Assembly (NCBI GenBank): GCA_016786925.1
Contig: JAEUTU010000083.1
Span: 1-58,708 of the forward strand
Reading direction: 5' to 3'
Length of the DNA: 58,708 nucleotides
Source of the DNA: Bacteroidia bacterium
Lineage (GTDB): Bacteria; Bacteroidota; Bacteroidia; 2-12-FULL-35-15
Shown here: one piece after another, positions 16,810 through 23,468 of the stretch
How positions within the stretch are numbered: the first letter of the stretch is position 1
Layout: every line of letters begins with the position of its first letter
The notes under the pieces: generated by a model
Database searches by the model: none
Told to the model about the DNA's origin: nothing
Seen by the model: only the letters and a program-made list of their open reading frames with translations
Translations under genes and position numbers: made by a program

Positions 16810-17541
16810 TTACCAAGGATGAACTTTGCCATCATAATTTAAAAAATTGCCCGAGTCTGAAATTTCTACTTTTGATAAAATATTATTAATCATATTTGTG
16901 ACTGATGCCACAGTTGTAAATTGAGCTTTTGCACCGCCCATATCTGTTTGTACCCATCCGGGGTTTACATTTACACAAATTATTTGTTCGGCTTTAAGTT
17001 CATTAGCCATTGATTTATTCAAAACATTCAACAAGTTTTTGCTACCGATATATCCGTAATGTCCTCCAAAAGTCAAATTCGTTACTGAGCCGAGCCAACT
17101 TGAAATATTAATAACAATAGGTTTTTCGCTTCTGCAGAGTAATTGTCTGAAATGTTTTACCACTAGTAAAGGTGCAATACTATTAACATGCAAAACATCT
17201 AGCATTTCTTTTGCATCCAATTCGTTCAGATAAAAAGCTTTTGCCATTTTTATTTTGTCGGCATAATCTTTCGGGTTTATTCCTGCATTGTTAACGATCA
17301 AGTCAATTTTTCCGAACACTTCTTTTGTCCATGAAGCTATTTCCTGAATTTGTTTTTCGTTAGTTACTTCTAATGCTTTGGGATAAACATTCAATTCTTG
17401 TTCATTCAAAAGTTCTGCAGCTTTTTGAGCTTTCTTAAGATCTCGTGCAGTTAAAATTACTTTATAACCTTGTTTGCTTAACTGTTTGCAAAACTCAAAT
17501 CCTAAGCCTTTGTATGCCCCGGTTACTAATGCTATTTTCAT
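16810..17541 (-). CDS. SDR family NAD(P)-dependent oxidoreductase
   Basis: This is a classical short-chain dehydrogenase of 243 residues. The cofactor loop is TGAYKGLGFE (8-17), NNAG is present in LIVNNAGINP, the catalytic Ser lies in INISSWLGS, and the YxxxK dyad is in HYGYIGSKN. The substrate is unknown. It follows the carbonic anhydrase gene with 1 nt between them, so the two are translationally close and probably co-transcribed. Confidence 0.9.
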   Translation of the reverse strand: MKIALVTGAYKGLGFEFCKQLSKQGYKVILTARDLKKAQKAAELLNEQELNVYPKALEVTNEKQIQEIASWTKEVFGKIDLIVNNAGINPKDYADKIKMAKAFYLNELDAKEMLDVLHVNSIAPLLVVKHFRQLLCRSEKPIVINISSWLGSVTNLTFGGHYGYIGSKNLLNVLNKSMANELKAEQIICVNVNPGWVQTDMGGAKAQFTTVASVTNMINNILSKVEISDSGNFLNYDGKVHPW

Positions 17542-17542
17542 T

Positions 17543-18184
17543 TTATTTGTTTAGAGGTTTTAGATCGTAGATTTCTCGGATCTCCATAAATTCTTTTTCT
17601 AGATCTAATCCGGAGTCTTTTAACTTTCCTGTTTTTACATCAAATATCCATCCGTGAATTTTCGGAAATCCTGTTTTGTACCAACTGCGTTGTACATGGT
17701 CTATCTTGATGATATTCATGCATTGCTCTCTAACATTGAGTTCTACCATTCTGTCAAATAGCTGCTGTTCGTCCTTTATATTATCTAATTCGGTTTTATG
17801 TAAACGTCTTACATCTCTTAGCGTTTGCAGCCAACTGTTTAATTGACCTAAATCACTGGGGTGCAATGCAGCTTTCACACCACCACATTCGTAATGTCCG
17901 CAAATTATAATATGTTTTACTTTTAGATGTTCAACAGCATATTGTATCACAGCATTAATGTTATTGTCAGTAGGTATTACTTGATTCGCAATATTGCGAT
18001 GTATGAATACTTCACCTGGATTTACACCCATTAAATCTTCTGCCGTAACTCTACTATCACTACATCCAATGTATAAAAATTCAGGATGTTGTCCTTTCGA
18101 CAAATTCTCAAAGTATTGAGGGTTGAGTTTCAATTTTTCCTCGACCCAACTTTCGTTGTTTTTAAATATTGTTTCAAAGTTCAT
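17543..18184 (-). CDS. Beta-class carbonic anhydrase
   Basis: The 213-residue zinc enzyme interconverts CO2 and bicarbonate. Zinc ligands are Cys41 (in IGCSDSR), His97 and Cys100 (in CGHYECGG). The Asp43-Arg45 pair that gates the metal in beta carbonic anhydrases is present. The ATG lies 1 nt after the stop of the bestrophin gene. This pairing suggests cytoplasmic CO2/bicarbonate conversion coupled to anion flux through the channel. Confidence 0.95.
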   Translation of the reverse strand: MNFETIFKNNESWVEEKLKLNPQYFENLSKGQHPEFLYIGCSDSRVTAEDLMGVNPGEVFIHRNIANQVIPTDNNINAVIQYAVEHLKVKHIIICGHYECGGVKAALHPSDLGQLNSWLQTLRDVRRLHKTELDNIKDEQQLFDRMVELNVREQCMNIIKIDHVQRSWYKTGFPKIHGWIFDVKTGKLKDSGLDLEKEFMEIREIYDLKPLNK

Positions 18185-18185
18185 G

Positions 18186-19208
18186 TTATGTTAAAATGTT
18201 GTTTTGTGATTGAATTGGTCTTAAATTATGCTTAACGTGTAGCATTTCTAGTAGATCAATTTCTATGTTTCGACTAATACTTGAAATAGGGACATCATTG
18301 GCGCTTCCTTCAAATGGATTTTCGGAGGTTTCACCTATTCTTTCCAATGTTGTAAATATCCAGCCTGATAAAGCAGAAAAGGGTATGGTCATCCAGATGT
18401 AATTATCACCTAATTTTGCAAATTCTTGTATCATTCCAAATGGAATAAGCGCTACAAATATTTTAATGAACCAGTTGTTTAAACTTGCATATTGTCTGGG
18501 GTAAGGAAAATTCTTAATTCTCTCGCTGGCGCCTTGTTGATTGTAGAGCTCTACAATTATTTTTTCTAATTCCATATGTCTGAAGTCTTCTATGTATCCT
18601 TCAGAAAGCAAGTGTCTCAAGTGCTCTGATTGCAAGGCTAAAATTTGTGCTGCCTTGTTTGATCTTGAAATAACGATTTGAAATTCTTTTTGAGATAAAT
18701 AAGGTTGTATTGCGTCTTCAATTTTGTTGTCCTGCTCTTCTACCCTAAACCATTGGTTGCGGTATTCTTTATTATGAGGGAGGTTGATCGCTTCCCATGT
18801 TTTGTTTTCGCGTAATTGATAGCGTAAGGCAGTGAGCCATGCAAAATGACGATTATATAGTTCTAGATGAATTGCTTTTAACTCTTCATCTGATACTTTT
18901 GTTTTGCAGTGACGGGTTGTAACATAATCTTTTACCATAATGCCCCAGCTACGGCTAAAATTAGTTATTGAACCCCAGATTCTTCTCGCCTCCCATAATC
19001 GATCGTAGGATGCATTATTTTTAAACCCTACCACAAATGCTACAGCTGTGCCAAGCAAAGCAATTGGTAGCCATGGTAACAAAAGCCACTTCCATTGAAA
19101 GAAATGGAATAGTGCTGTTGGCACAGCAGCCAAGATGAGTAGTACAAAAATATCTCTCCTAGTCCAAAGTATTACTTCTTTAAATGTGTATCCTTTTCCT
19201 ATATGCAT
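18186..19208 (-). CDS. Bestrophin family ion channel protein
   Basis: The 340-residue protein matches bacterial bestrophins. It has an N-terminal membrane helix after a conserved RRDI segment, a GFKNNASYDRLWEARRIWGSI stretch near 65-85 (the bestrophin signature), and a C-terminal membrane pair with IPFSALSGWIFTTLE. Bestrophins are pentameric anion or cation channels. Adjacency to a beta carbonic anhydrase supports a bicarbonate-related role, but selectivity cannot be read from sequence. Confidence 0.9.
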   Translation of the reverse strand: MHIGKGYTFKEVILWTRRDIFVLLILAAVPTALFHFFQWKWLLLPWLPIALLGTAVAFVVGFKNNASYDRLWEARRIWGSITNFSRSWGIMVKDYVTTRHCKTKVSDEELKAIHLELYNRHFAWLTALRYQLRENKTWEAINLPHNKEYRNQWFRVEEQDNKIEDAIQPYLSQKEFQIVISRSNKAAQILALQSEHLRHLLSEGYIEDFRHMELEKIIVELYNQQGASERIKNFPYPRQYASLNNWFIKIFVALIPFGMIQEFAKLGDNYIWMTIPFSALSGWIFTTLERIGETSENPFEGSANDVPISSISRNIEIDLLEMLHVKHNLRPIQSQNNILT

Positions 19209-19261
19209 AATTTATAATGGTGTTTGATTTAAATTTTATGTAGAGGTAAATGTAAATTAAT

Positions 19262-19879
19262 CTAACGTTTAAGTAATTTAAATGCGATATCTCTTCCTTG
19301 TCCCTGGAACATCGCTAGGTTGATCCAGAAGAAGGCAAATTTTTCCATTAACTCAAATTTGTCGTTTCCACCAATAGGGTAACATTCTGCAAACCCTGCA
19401 TCTTTTGCCAATTTTATTGCAACTTCTTTCCCTTTTACACTATCTCCTGCAACAAAAACATCAATAGTTGTATTTTTGTATTCGGTGTTTTGCATATTAT
19501 TAAAACCTGTTGTGTTAAAACATTTTACTACATCTTTCGATTGTGTATTAGCTAAAAGAGCATCACTAGTATTTGTGAATCCTGCCGGCCCTCTTCCCAT
19601 TACTATATTCATTGTATCAATAATAATTTTGCCTTCAGTGTTACCTAAAGATTGAGCAACTTCAACTGCCATGGTTGCGGGGGTTGCAATAAGTATTATA
19701 TCCGAGTTCTTCACGGCATCATGAATACTTGCGGTCATTGTATTTGGATTCTTTAATAATTCCTTTCCTTTAAAAGAGTTAGCATCCCTAACCCCTAAAA
19801 GAATATTATGACCTTTGTGTGACCATTTGGTGGCCAATGCCCCACCAACGTTTCCTGTTCCTATAATTGCAATGTTCAT
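19262..19879 (-). CDS. NADPH-dependent F420-reductase-like NAD(P)-binding protein
   Basis: The 205-residue protein is a Rossmann-fold oxidoreductase (IIGTGNVGGALA at 4-15, then GVRDAN at the end of the second strand, a pattern favouring NADPH). It belongs to the family annotated as NADPH-dependent F420 reductase or Fno-like. Bacteroidota generally lack F420, so the true electron acceptor is unknown. It diverges from the HxlR regulator gene and is the first gene of the bestrophin/carbonic anhydrase run, so it is a probable HxlR target. Confidence 0.85.
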   Translation of the reverse strand: MNIAIIGTGNVGGALATKWSHKGHNILLGVRDANSFKGKELLKNPNTMTASIHDAVKNSDIILIATPATMAVEVAQSLGNTEGKIIIDTMNIVMGRGPAGFTNTSDALLANTQSKDVVKCFNTTGFNNMQNTEYKNTTIDVFVAGDSVKGKEVAIKLAKDAGFAECYPIGGNDKFELMEKFAFFWINLAMFQGQGRDIAFKLLKR

Positions 19880-19927
19880 AGATTTTATTTTAAAGCAAAT
19901 ATCTCGAATTTAGTATATTTTTGTACA

Positions 19928-19966
19928 TTACTTTCTTAAATGTATGTTACTTTCTTTTTAGAAAGT
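19928..19966. promoter_or_regulatory. Candidate HxlR operator (repeat in divergent promoter)
   Basis: TTACTTTCTT occurs at 19928-19937 and again at 19947-19956, 19 bp apart. The second copy overlaps an inverted repeat, ACTTTC (19949-19954) and GAAAGT (19961-19966). A -7-like TATTTTTG lies at about 19916-19923. The position between divergent HxlR and oxidoreductase genes fits an operator, but binding is inferred. Confidence 0.45.
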
Positions 19967-19987
19967 TATATCAGTAAAAAAAATATT

Positions 19988-20368
19988 ATGCCCGACTTTT
20001 TATACAAAAACAAAGTGTATTACAATCCTGTTGAATTTGCAATGGACCGAATTGGTGGTACTTGGAAAATGCCTATACTTTGGCGCCTTAAAGACAGAGT
20101 AATGCGCTATAGTGAGTTGCAAAAAGATATTCCGCATATTACCCATAAGATGCTGGCAAGTAAATTAAAAGAACTGGAAGAAGAAGGTTTTATTGAACGA
20201 AAAGTTTATGCTGCCGTACCTCCAAAAGTTGAATATAAGCTGACAAATCGCGGTAAACGGGCTATAGACGTAGTTAATTTTATAAGAAATTACGGTTTAG
20301 AACTTATGAAAGAATTCGAGATTGATGACAAGAAGAAAACGGGAGTTAACGCTAAGAAATCAAAGTAA
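19988..20368 (+). CDS. HxlR family transcriptional regulator
   Basis: The 126-residue winged-helix protein shows the HxlR core: GGTWKMPILWRL, MRYSELQKDIPHITHKMLASKLKELEE and VEYKLTNRGKRA. I chose the ATG at 19988 because HxlR proteins begin just before the conserved helix; an upstream ATG at 19940 would add 16 residues encoded by the repeat-rich operator region. The redox cysteine common in the first helix (CPVE) is Asn here (YNPVEFA), so a thiol switch is unlikely. It diverges from the F420-reductase-like gene and probably controls it. Confidence 0.88.
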   Translation: MPDFLYKNKVYYNPVEFAMDRIGGTWKMPILWRLKDRVMRYSELQKDIPHITHKMLASKLKELEEEGFIERKVYAAVPPKVEYKLTNRGKRAIDVVNFIRNYGLELMKEFEIDDKKKTGVNAKKSK

Positions 20369-20387
20369 ATGCATCAGCATATAAAAC

Positions 20388-20419
20388 AAAAAGCTGCAGT
20401 AATGCAGCTTTTTGTTTTT
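20388..20419 (+). terminator. Intrinsic terminator after HxlR
   Basis: AAAAAGCTGCA (20388-20398) pairs perfectly with TGCAGCTTTTT (20403-20413) around a 4-nt loop and is followed by GTTTTTG. It lies 20 nt past the HxlR stop. Confidence 0.85.
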
Positions 20420-20426
20420 GTACCCG
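20415..20426. repeat. 12-nt copy of tRNA-Leu 3' boundary (possible att relic)
   Basis: TTTTTGTACCCG is identical and in the same orientation to 22951-22962, which covers the 3' end of the minus-strand tRNA-Leu gene. The two copies bracket the oxidoreductase/SDR/HxlR cassette. Five of the 12 bases are a T-run, so chance is possible. Confidence 0.35.
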
Positions 20427-20568
20427 CATCTGAACCAAATGTAAACCAAATTCTTTAAGACACAAGGGCTTTGGCTCAAATTTGGGATTTGTATGGTCAC
20501 CTTCTTTCGTAGGATCAAAAGTAGTGAGTTTTTAAATCCTTGATTTTACCCAAATTTTAGATTTATAA

Positions 20569-21573
20569 TTACTTGATTTTCATTACCACTTTCCCTTTGG
20601 CACGCCCTGTTTCAATATAGGCTAAAGCCTCATTTGTTTGTTCAAATGGAAATACTTTATCAATAACCGGTTTAATAATTCCTGCTTCAATAAGTTTTGT
20701 GATCTCACTTAATTGATTTCCTTCTGCTCGCATAAATAAAAACTTGAAATTCACATTGCGTTTTTTTGCTTTACGTCTAGCCGACATGCTTAATAAACTC
20801 ATGAGCACTTGAAAATGCCAACCTAAGCCGGCTTTTTTTGCAAATTCAGGTGTTGGCGGACCAGTAAGCGAAACGAGTGTGCCGCCCGGTTTCAATATAT
20901 TGAAAGAGTTTTCAAGCACTTTTGCCTCTCGATTACTATGTAATACAACATCGTAATCTTTTAAGATGTTTAAAAAATCTTCCTTTCTATAATCAATCAC
21001 TAAATCAGCACCCAAGCTTTTAACCAGTTCAATATTAGCAGAACTCGTTGTAGTAGCTACATAAGCACCAAGGTGTTTTGCTAATTGAATTGCAAATGTT
21101 CCAACACCACCGGAACCTGCTTGAATAAATACTTTTTGGCCTTTTTTAATTTTGGCAATTTCAACAAGTGCTTGCCAAGCTGTTAAGCCAATCAATGGAA
21201 TGGATGAGGCTTCTACCATTGAACTGTTTTTTGGTTTTAATGCTAAATCACTTTCATTAACAGCAATGTACTCAGCAAAAGTGCCGATCTTAAAATCAGA
21301 GGGTCTAGCATAGACTTCATCACCCACTTTAAATTTAGTAACCGTTGATCCAACTTTTGTTACAACGCCCGCCATATCGTGTCCGTTGACGAATGGTGTT
21401 TTGTAGGGTAAGAATACTTTAAACTCACCATTTCTTATCAATGAATCCAGTAAGTTTACACCTGCACTATGAATTTCAACTAATACCTCATTGGAGTTTA
21501 TTGTTGGAGGATTGACATTTGTTAAATGTAATATTTCTTTTTTGCCGTACTTTTTTACGATGAATGCTTTCAT
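20569..21573 (-). CDS. NADP-dependent oxidoreductase of the quinone-reductase (zinc-free MDR) type
   Basis: The 334-residue protein has the medium-chain dehydrogenase layout: a GroES-like N-terminal domain (NGHDMAGVV near residue 63), then a Rossmann domain with AGSGGVGTFAIQLAKHLGA (about 152-170), and a C-terminal AKGKVVMKI. The zinc-binding cysteine cluster of alcohol dehydrogenases is absent, so a quinone or enal reductase activity is likelier. It lies 11 nt downstream of the SDR gene and is probably co-transcribed with it under HxlR control. Confidence 0.9.
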   Translation of the reverse strand: MKAFIVKKYGKKEILHLTNVNPPTINSNEVLVEIHSAGVNLLDSLIRNGEFKVFLPYKTPFVNGHDMAGVVTKVGSTVTKFKVGDEVYARPSDFKIGTFAEYIAVNESDLALKPKNSSMVEASSIPLIGLTAWQALVEIAKIKKGQKVFIQAGSGGVGTFAIQLAKHLGAYVATTTSSANIELVKSLGADLVIDYRKEDFLNILKDYDVVLHSNREAKVLENSFNILKPGGTLVSLTGPPTPEFAKKAGLGWHFQVLMSLLSMSARRKAKKRNVNFKFLFMRAEGNQLSEITKLIEAGIIKPVIDKVFPFEQTNEALAYIETGRAKGKVVMKIK

Positions 21574-21584
21574 GTGTTATTGTA

Positions 21585-22391
21585 TTAATTATTAAACTTG
21601 TTTATATTCTTGATAATTGAATTTTCAAATGTTTTGTAAGCGAAATGTTGGATTGCCCAAAACACGGATGCTCCTTTGCCAACAGGGTGACTGAATGTTG
21701 GATCTTTCTCTTCAATTAATTTTAATAAAGTATTAATTACGGGAGTTGGTTCAGGTGAATTTTCAAATAGATCTTTTGAAAATTTTTCAATTTTACCTCT
21801 ATAATTATCGTAGTCATTTATTTTTCCTTCGGCAACAAACGAATTGCTGATGATGCCTGTTTTGAAACCCATTGGCTCCACCATTGCCACTTTAATATTA
21901 AACTCATTTAACTCAAAACGCAATGATTTAAAATATCCTTCTAATGCGTGTTTTGAAGCACCATAATATGCTGCACTTGGAAAATTGAATAAGCCCATTA
22001 TTGAGCCTACAGTAATTATTTTCCCAAATCGTTGTCTTCTAAAGTTGGGTAATAATTCATTGGTCAGTTTTATGGTTCCCCAAAAATTGGTTTCAAATTG
22101 TTGTTTCCCCTGTTCGATGGTTGTTTCTTCGGCAAGTCCTGATAGATAAAAACCGGCATTGTTTATTAAAACATCTAATTGAGAAATATGCTTGAATAAT
22201 TCATTGCTAAATGATTTTATAGAATCATCGTTTGCAATGTCTAACTCTAGCAGCTTGAAGGGAACATTTATTTTGCCTGGATTTCTGCTCGTGCCAATCA
22301 CATTATAGCCACTATTATGTAACCTGGTTGCTACTAACAAGCCAAAGCCTGATGATGCCCCTGTTACTAAAATATTTTGTTTTGTTTTCAT
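21585..22391 (-). CDS. SDR family oxidoreductase
   Basis: The 268-residue classical SDR has TGASSGFGLLVA (cofactor loop), NNAGFYLSG, the catalytic Ser in VGSIMGLFN, and Tyr/Lys in YYGASKHALEGY. I chose the ATG at 22391 (MKTKQN) rather than the upstream in-frame ATG at 22457. The longer form would run through both operator palindromes and add a nonconserved leader. It diverges from the HxlR gene at 22487. Confidence 0.9.
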   Translation of the reverse strand: MKTKQNILVTGASSGFGLLVATRLHNSGYNVIGTSRNPGKINVPFKLLELDIANDDSIKSFSNELFKHISQLDVLINNAGFYLSGLAEETTIEQGKQQFETNFWGTIKLTNELLPNFRRQRFGKIITVGSIMGLFNFPSAAYYGASKHALEGYFKSLRFELNEFNIKVAMVEPMGFKTGIISNSFVAEGKINDYDNYRGKIEKFSKDLFENSPEPTPVINTLLKLIEEKDPTFSHPVGKGASVFWAIQHFAYKTFENSIIKNINKFNN

Positions 22392-22417
22392 GGTGTTTAA
22401 ATTAATTTGTAAATTTG

Positions 22418-22465
22418 CTTGCAATATGCAAGTGAAAATGTATAAAACAACTTGCAATACGCAAG
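22418..22465. promoter_or_regulatory. Pair of near-identical 15-bp palindromic operators
   Basis: CTTGCAATATGCAAG (22418-22432) and CTTGCAATACGCAAG (22451-22465) differ at one base and lie exactly 33 bp apart, about three helical turns. Arms CTTGC and GCAAG are perfect inverted repeats. They lie between the divergent SDR (start 22391) and HxlR (start 22487) genes and are the likely HxlR binding sites. Confidence 0.8.
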
Positions 22466-22486
22466 TGATTATTTAAAAATAATTTT

Positions 22487-22897
22487 ATGGACGCTATTAA
22501 AAAAAGATCGGATTGCCCTATCAGTTGCTCTTTAGATGTATGGGGAGACAAATGGTCGCTATTGATTATCAGAGACTTACTGTTTAAAAAGGAATGCACC
22601 TATGGCGATTTTTTAAAATCGGAAGAGAAGATTGCTACAAATATTTTGGCTTCCAGATTACAAACGTTGGAAGAGAATGGAGTAATTGAAAAATTAGAGC
22701 ACCCCGATAGCAAAGCAAAAGTGCTTTACAGATTAACACAAAAAGGGATCGATCTACTCCCGCTTATGATTGAAATAAATCTTTGGGCCAGCAAATACTT
22801 TGATTTACCCGAAGAAAGAAAAGCCATGCTTAAAGAAGTAAAGAAGGATAAAGATAAATTTATAAAGTCGTGGATAAAGGAATTGAAAAAGGCTTAG
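22487..22897 (+). CDS. HxlR family transcriptional regulator
   Basis: The 136-residue winged-helix regulator shows CPISCSLDVWGDKWSLLIIRDLL, a recognition-helix region (IATNILASRLQTLEENGVIEKL) and VLYRLTQKGIDLLP. It retains the N-terminal Cys10 (DCPIS) that in some HxlR proteins senses electrophiles, plus Cys14. Together with the divergent SDR and quinone-reductase-like genes it forms a regulator/target cassette suited to aldehyde, quinone or enal stress. The inducer is inferred, not shown. Confidence 0.9.
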   Translation: MDAIKKRSDCPISCSLDVWGDKWSLLIIRDLLFKKECTYGDFLKSEEKIATNILASRLQTLEENGVIEKLEHPDSKAKVLYRLTQKGIDLLPLMIEINLWASKYFDLPEERKAMLKEVKKDKDKFIKSWIKELKKA

Positions 22898-22918
22898 TAC
22901 CTTTAGATATAGCATAAA

Positions 22919-22955
22919 TAAAAAAGGTCACTCAGTTTCCTGATTGACCTTTTTT
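22919..22955. terminator. Bidirectional intrinsic terminator
   Basis: AAAAAAGGTCA pairs with TGACCTTTTTT around a loop of about 14 nt. It separates the convergent HxlR gene (plus strand) and tRNA-Leu (minus strand), and the symmetric A/T tracts would stop transcription from either side. Confidence 0.85.
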
Positions 22956-22956
22956 G

Positions 22957-23036
22957 TACCCGGAGCCGGAGTCGAACCGGCACGGTTTCCCACAGGTGTT
23001 TGAGACCAGCGCGTCTACCAATTCCGCCATCCGGGC
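22957..23036 (-). tRNA. tRNA-Leu (anticodon CAA)
   Basis: On the minus strand an acceptor stem (GCCCGGA with TCCGGGT, one G-U pair), D-arm (GGTAGACGC), anticodon loop CTCAAAC with CAA at 23000-23002, a long variable arm and a T-arm (GCCGG-TTCGACT-CCGGC) give a class II tRNA-Leu of 80 nt. CCA is not encoded. The anticodon stem (CTGGT against ACCTG) has one T-T mismatch, which is unusual. The 5' end is repeated 300 nt away behind the GIY-YIG gene. Confidence 0.92.
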
Positions 23037-23042
23037 AGGAAT

Positions 23043-23279
23043 TTATTTTAACTTTTTCAGAAATTCTTTTCCAATTCCTGATTTTAAATACTTCTCTCTT
23101 TTTCGGGCAGAAGTTCTATCTTCATTTTCTTCCTTGTAGATCAACTTAAAAGGTTTGTAAGCCTTTGTTGATTGATTCTGTCCGGAATTATGTTCTTGTA
23201 ACCTTCTTGTCAAGTCGTTTGTCATTCCTACATAAACGTAGTTTTTTGCTAGACTTGATATTGCGTATACAATGATCAT
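23043..23279 (-). CDS. Small GIY-YIG nuclease domain protein (UPF0213-like)
   Basis: The 78-residue protein has VYAISS and YVYVGMTNDLTRRLQEHN: the GIY-YIG pair reads VYA/YVG, with catalytic Arg25 and a probable metal-binding Glu62 in ARKREKYLK. I chose the ATG at 23279 (MIIVYAI). A longer frame to 23372 would translate the 20-bp palindrome and tRNA fragment, giving non-family residues. Such proteins are widespread beside tRNA genes in Bacteroidota; some act in repair or as homing-type nucleases. Its function here is unknown. Confidence 0.8.
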   Translation of the reverse strand: MIIVYAISSLAKNYVYVGMTNDLTRRLQEHNSGQNQSTKAYKPFKLIYKEENEDRTSARKREKYLKSGIGKEFLKKLK

Positions 23280-23301
23280 TATTTCAAATGCCCCTACCAA
23301 T

Positions 23302-23321
23302 CCTGCCTGCCGGCAGGCAGG
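23302..23321. repeat. 20-bp perfect palindrome (CCTGCCTGCCGGCAGGCAGG)
   Basis: This GC-rich self-complementary sequence stands out in an AT-rich background. It consists of CCTGCCTGCC followed directly by its own inverse. Similar palindromes recur as dispersed repeats near GIY-YIG genes in Bacteroidota, to my recollection. It abuts the second copy of the tRNA 5' fragment. Confidence 0.8.
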
Positions 23322-23418
23322 TCCGCCATCCGGGCAATGATATTTTCGAATGCGGGATGCAAAACTATTCATTTGTTTTGGATTAGCAAAAAAATCTACC
23401 TAAAAATCGTGAAAAATC

Positions 23419-23449
23419 TTTGTCAGAACCCTAAAATTGACTAAATTTG
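23419..23449 (+). promoter_or_regulatory. Promoter of prs
   Basis: TTTG at 23419-23422 and TAAATTTG at 23442-23449 are separated by 19 nt and match the Bacteroidota -33/-7 consensus. The ATG follows 19 nt after the -7 box. Confidence 0.65.
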
Positions 23450-23468
23450 CCTCCCTTATAAAAAGGCC

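Larger units (their letters stand above)
23023..23336. mobile_element. Candidate GIY-YIG element bounded by 15-bp tRNA-derived direct repeats
   Basis: TCCGCCATCCGGGCA occurs at 23023-23037, where it is the 5' end of tRNA-Leu, and again in direct orientation at 23322-23336. The 300-nt unit between contains a small GIY-YIG gene and the 20-bp perfect palindrome at 23302-23321. Direct repeats of a tRNA end bracketing a nuclease gene suggest insertion or duplication at the tRNA locus. Confidence 0.5.

Noticed and set aside
20493..20543. A 16-codon frame that might be the start of a lost integrase or transposase
   Set aside because: Too short, with no recognisable family residues. I mention it only as possible debris within the cassette finding.
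23280..23372. N-terminal extension of the GIY-YIG frame
   Set aside because: The extra 31 residues come from translating the palindrome and the tRNA fragment. The conserved domain starts at the ATG at 23279.
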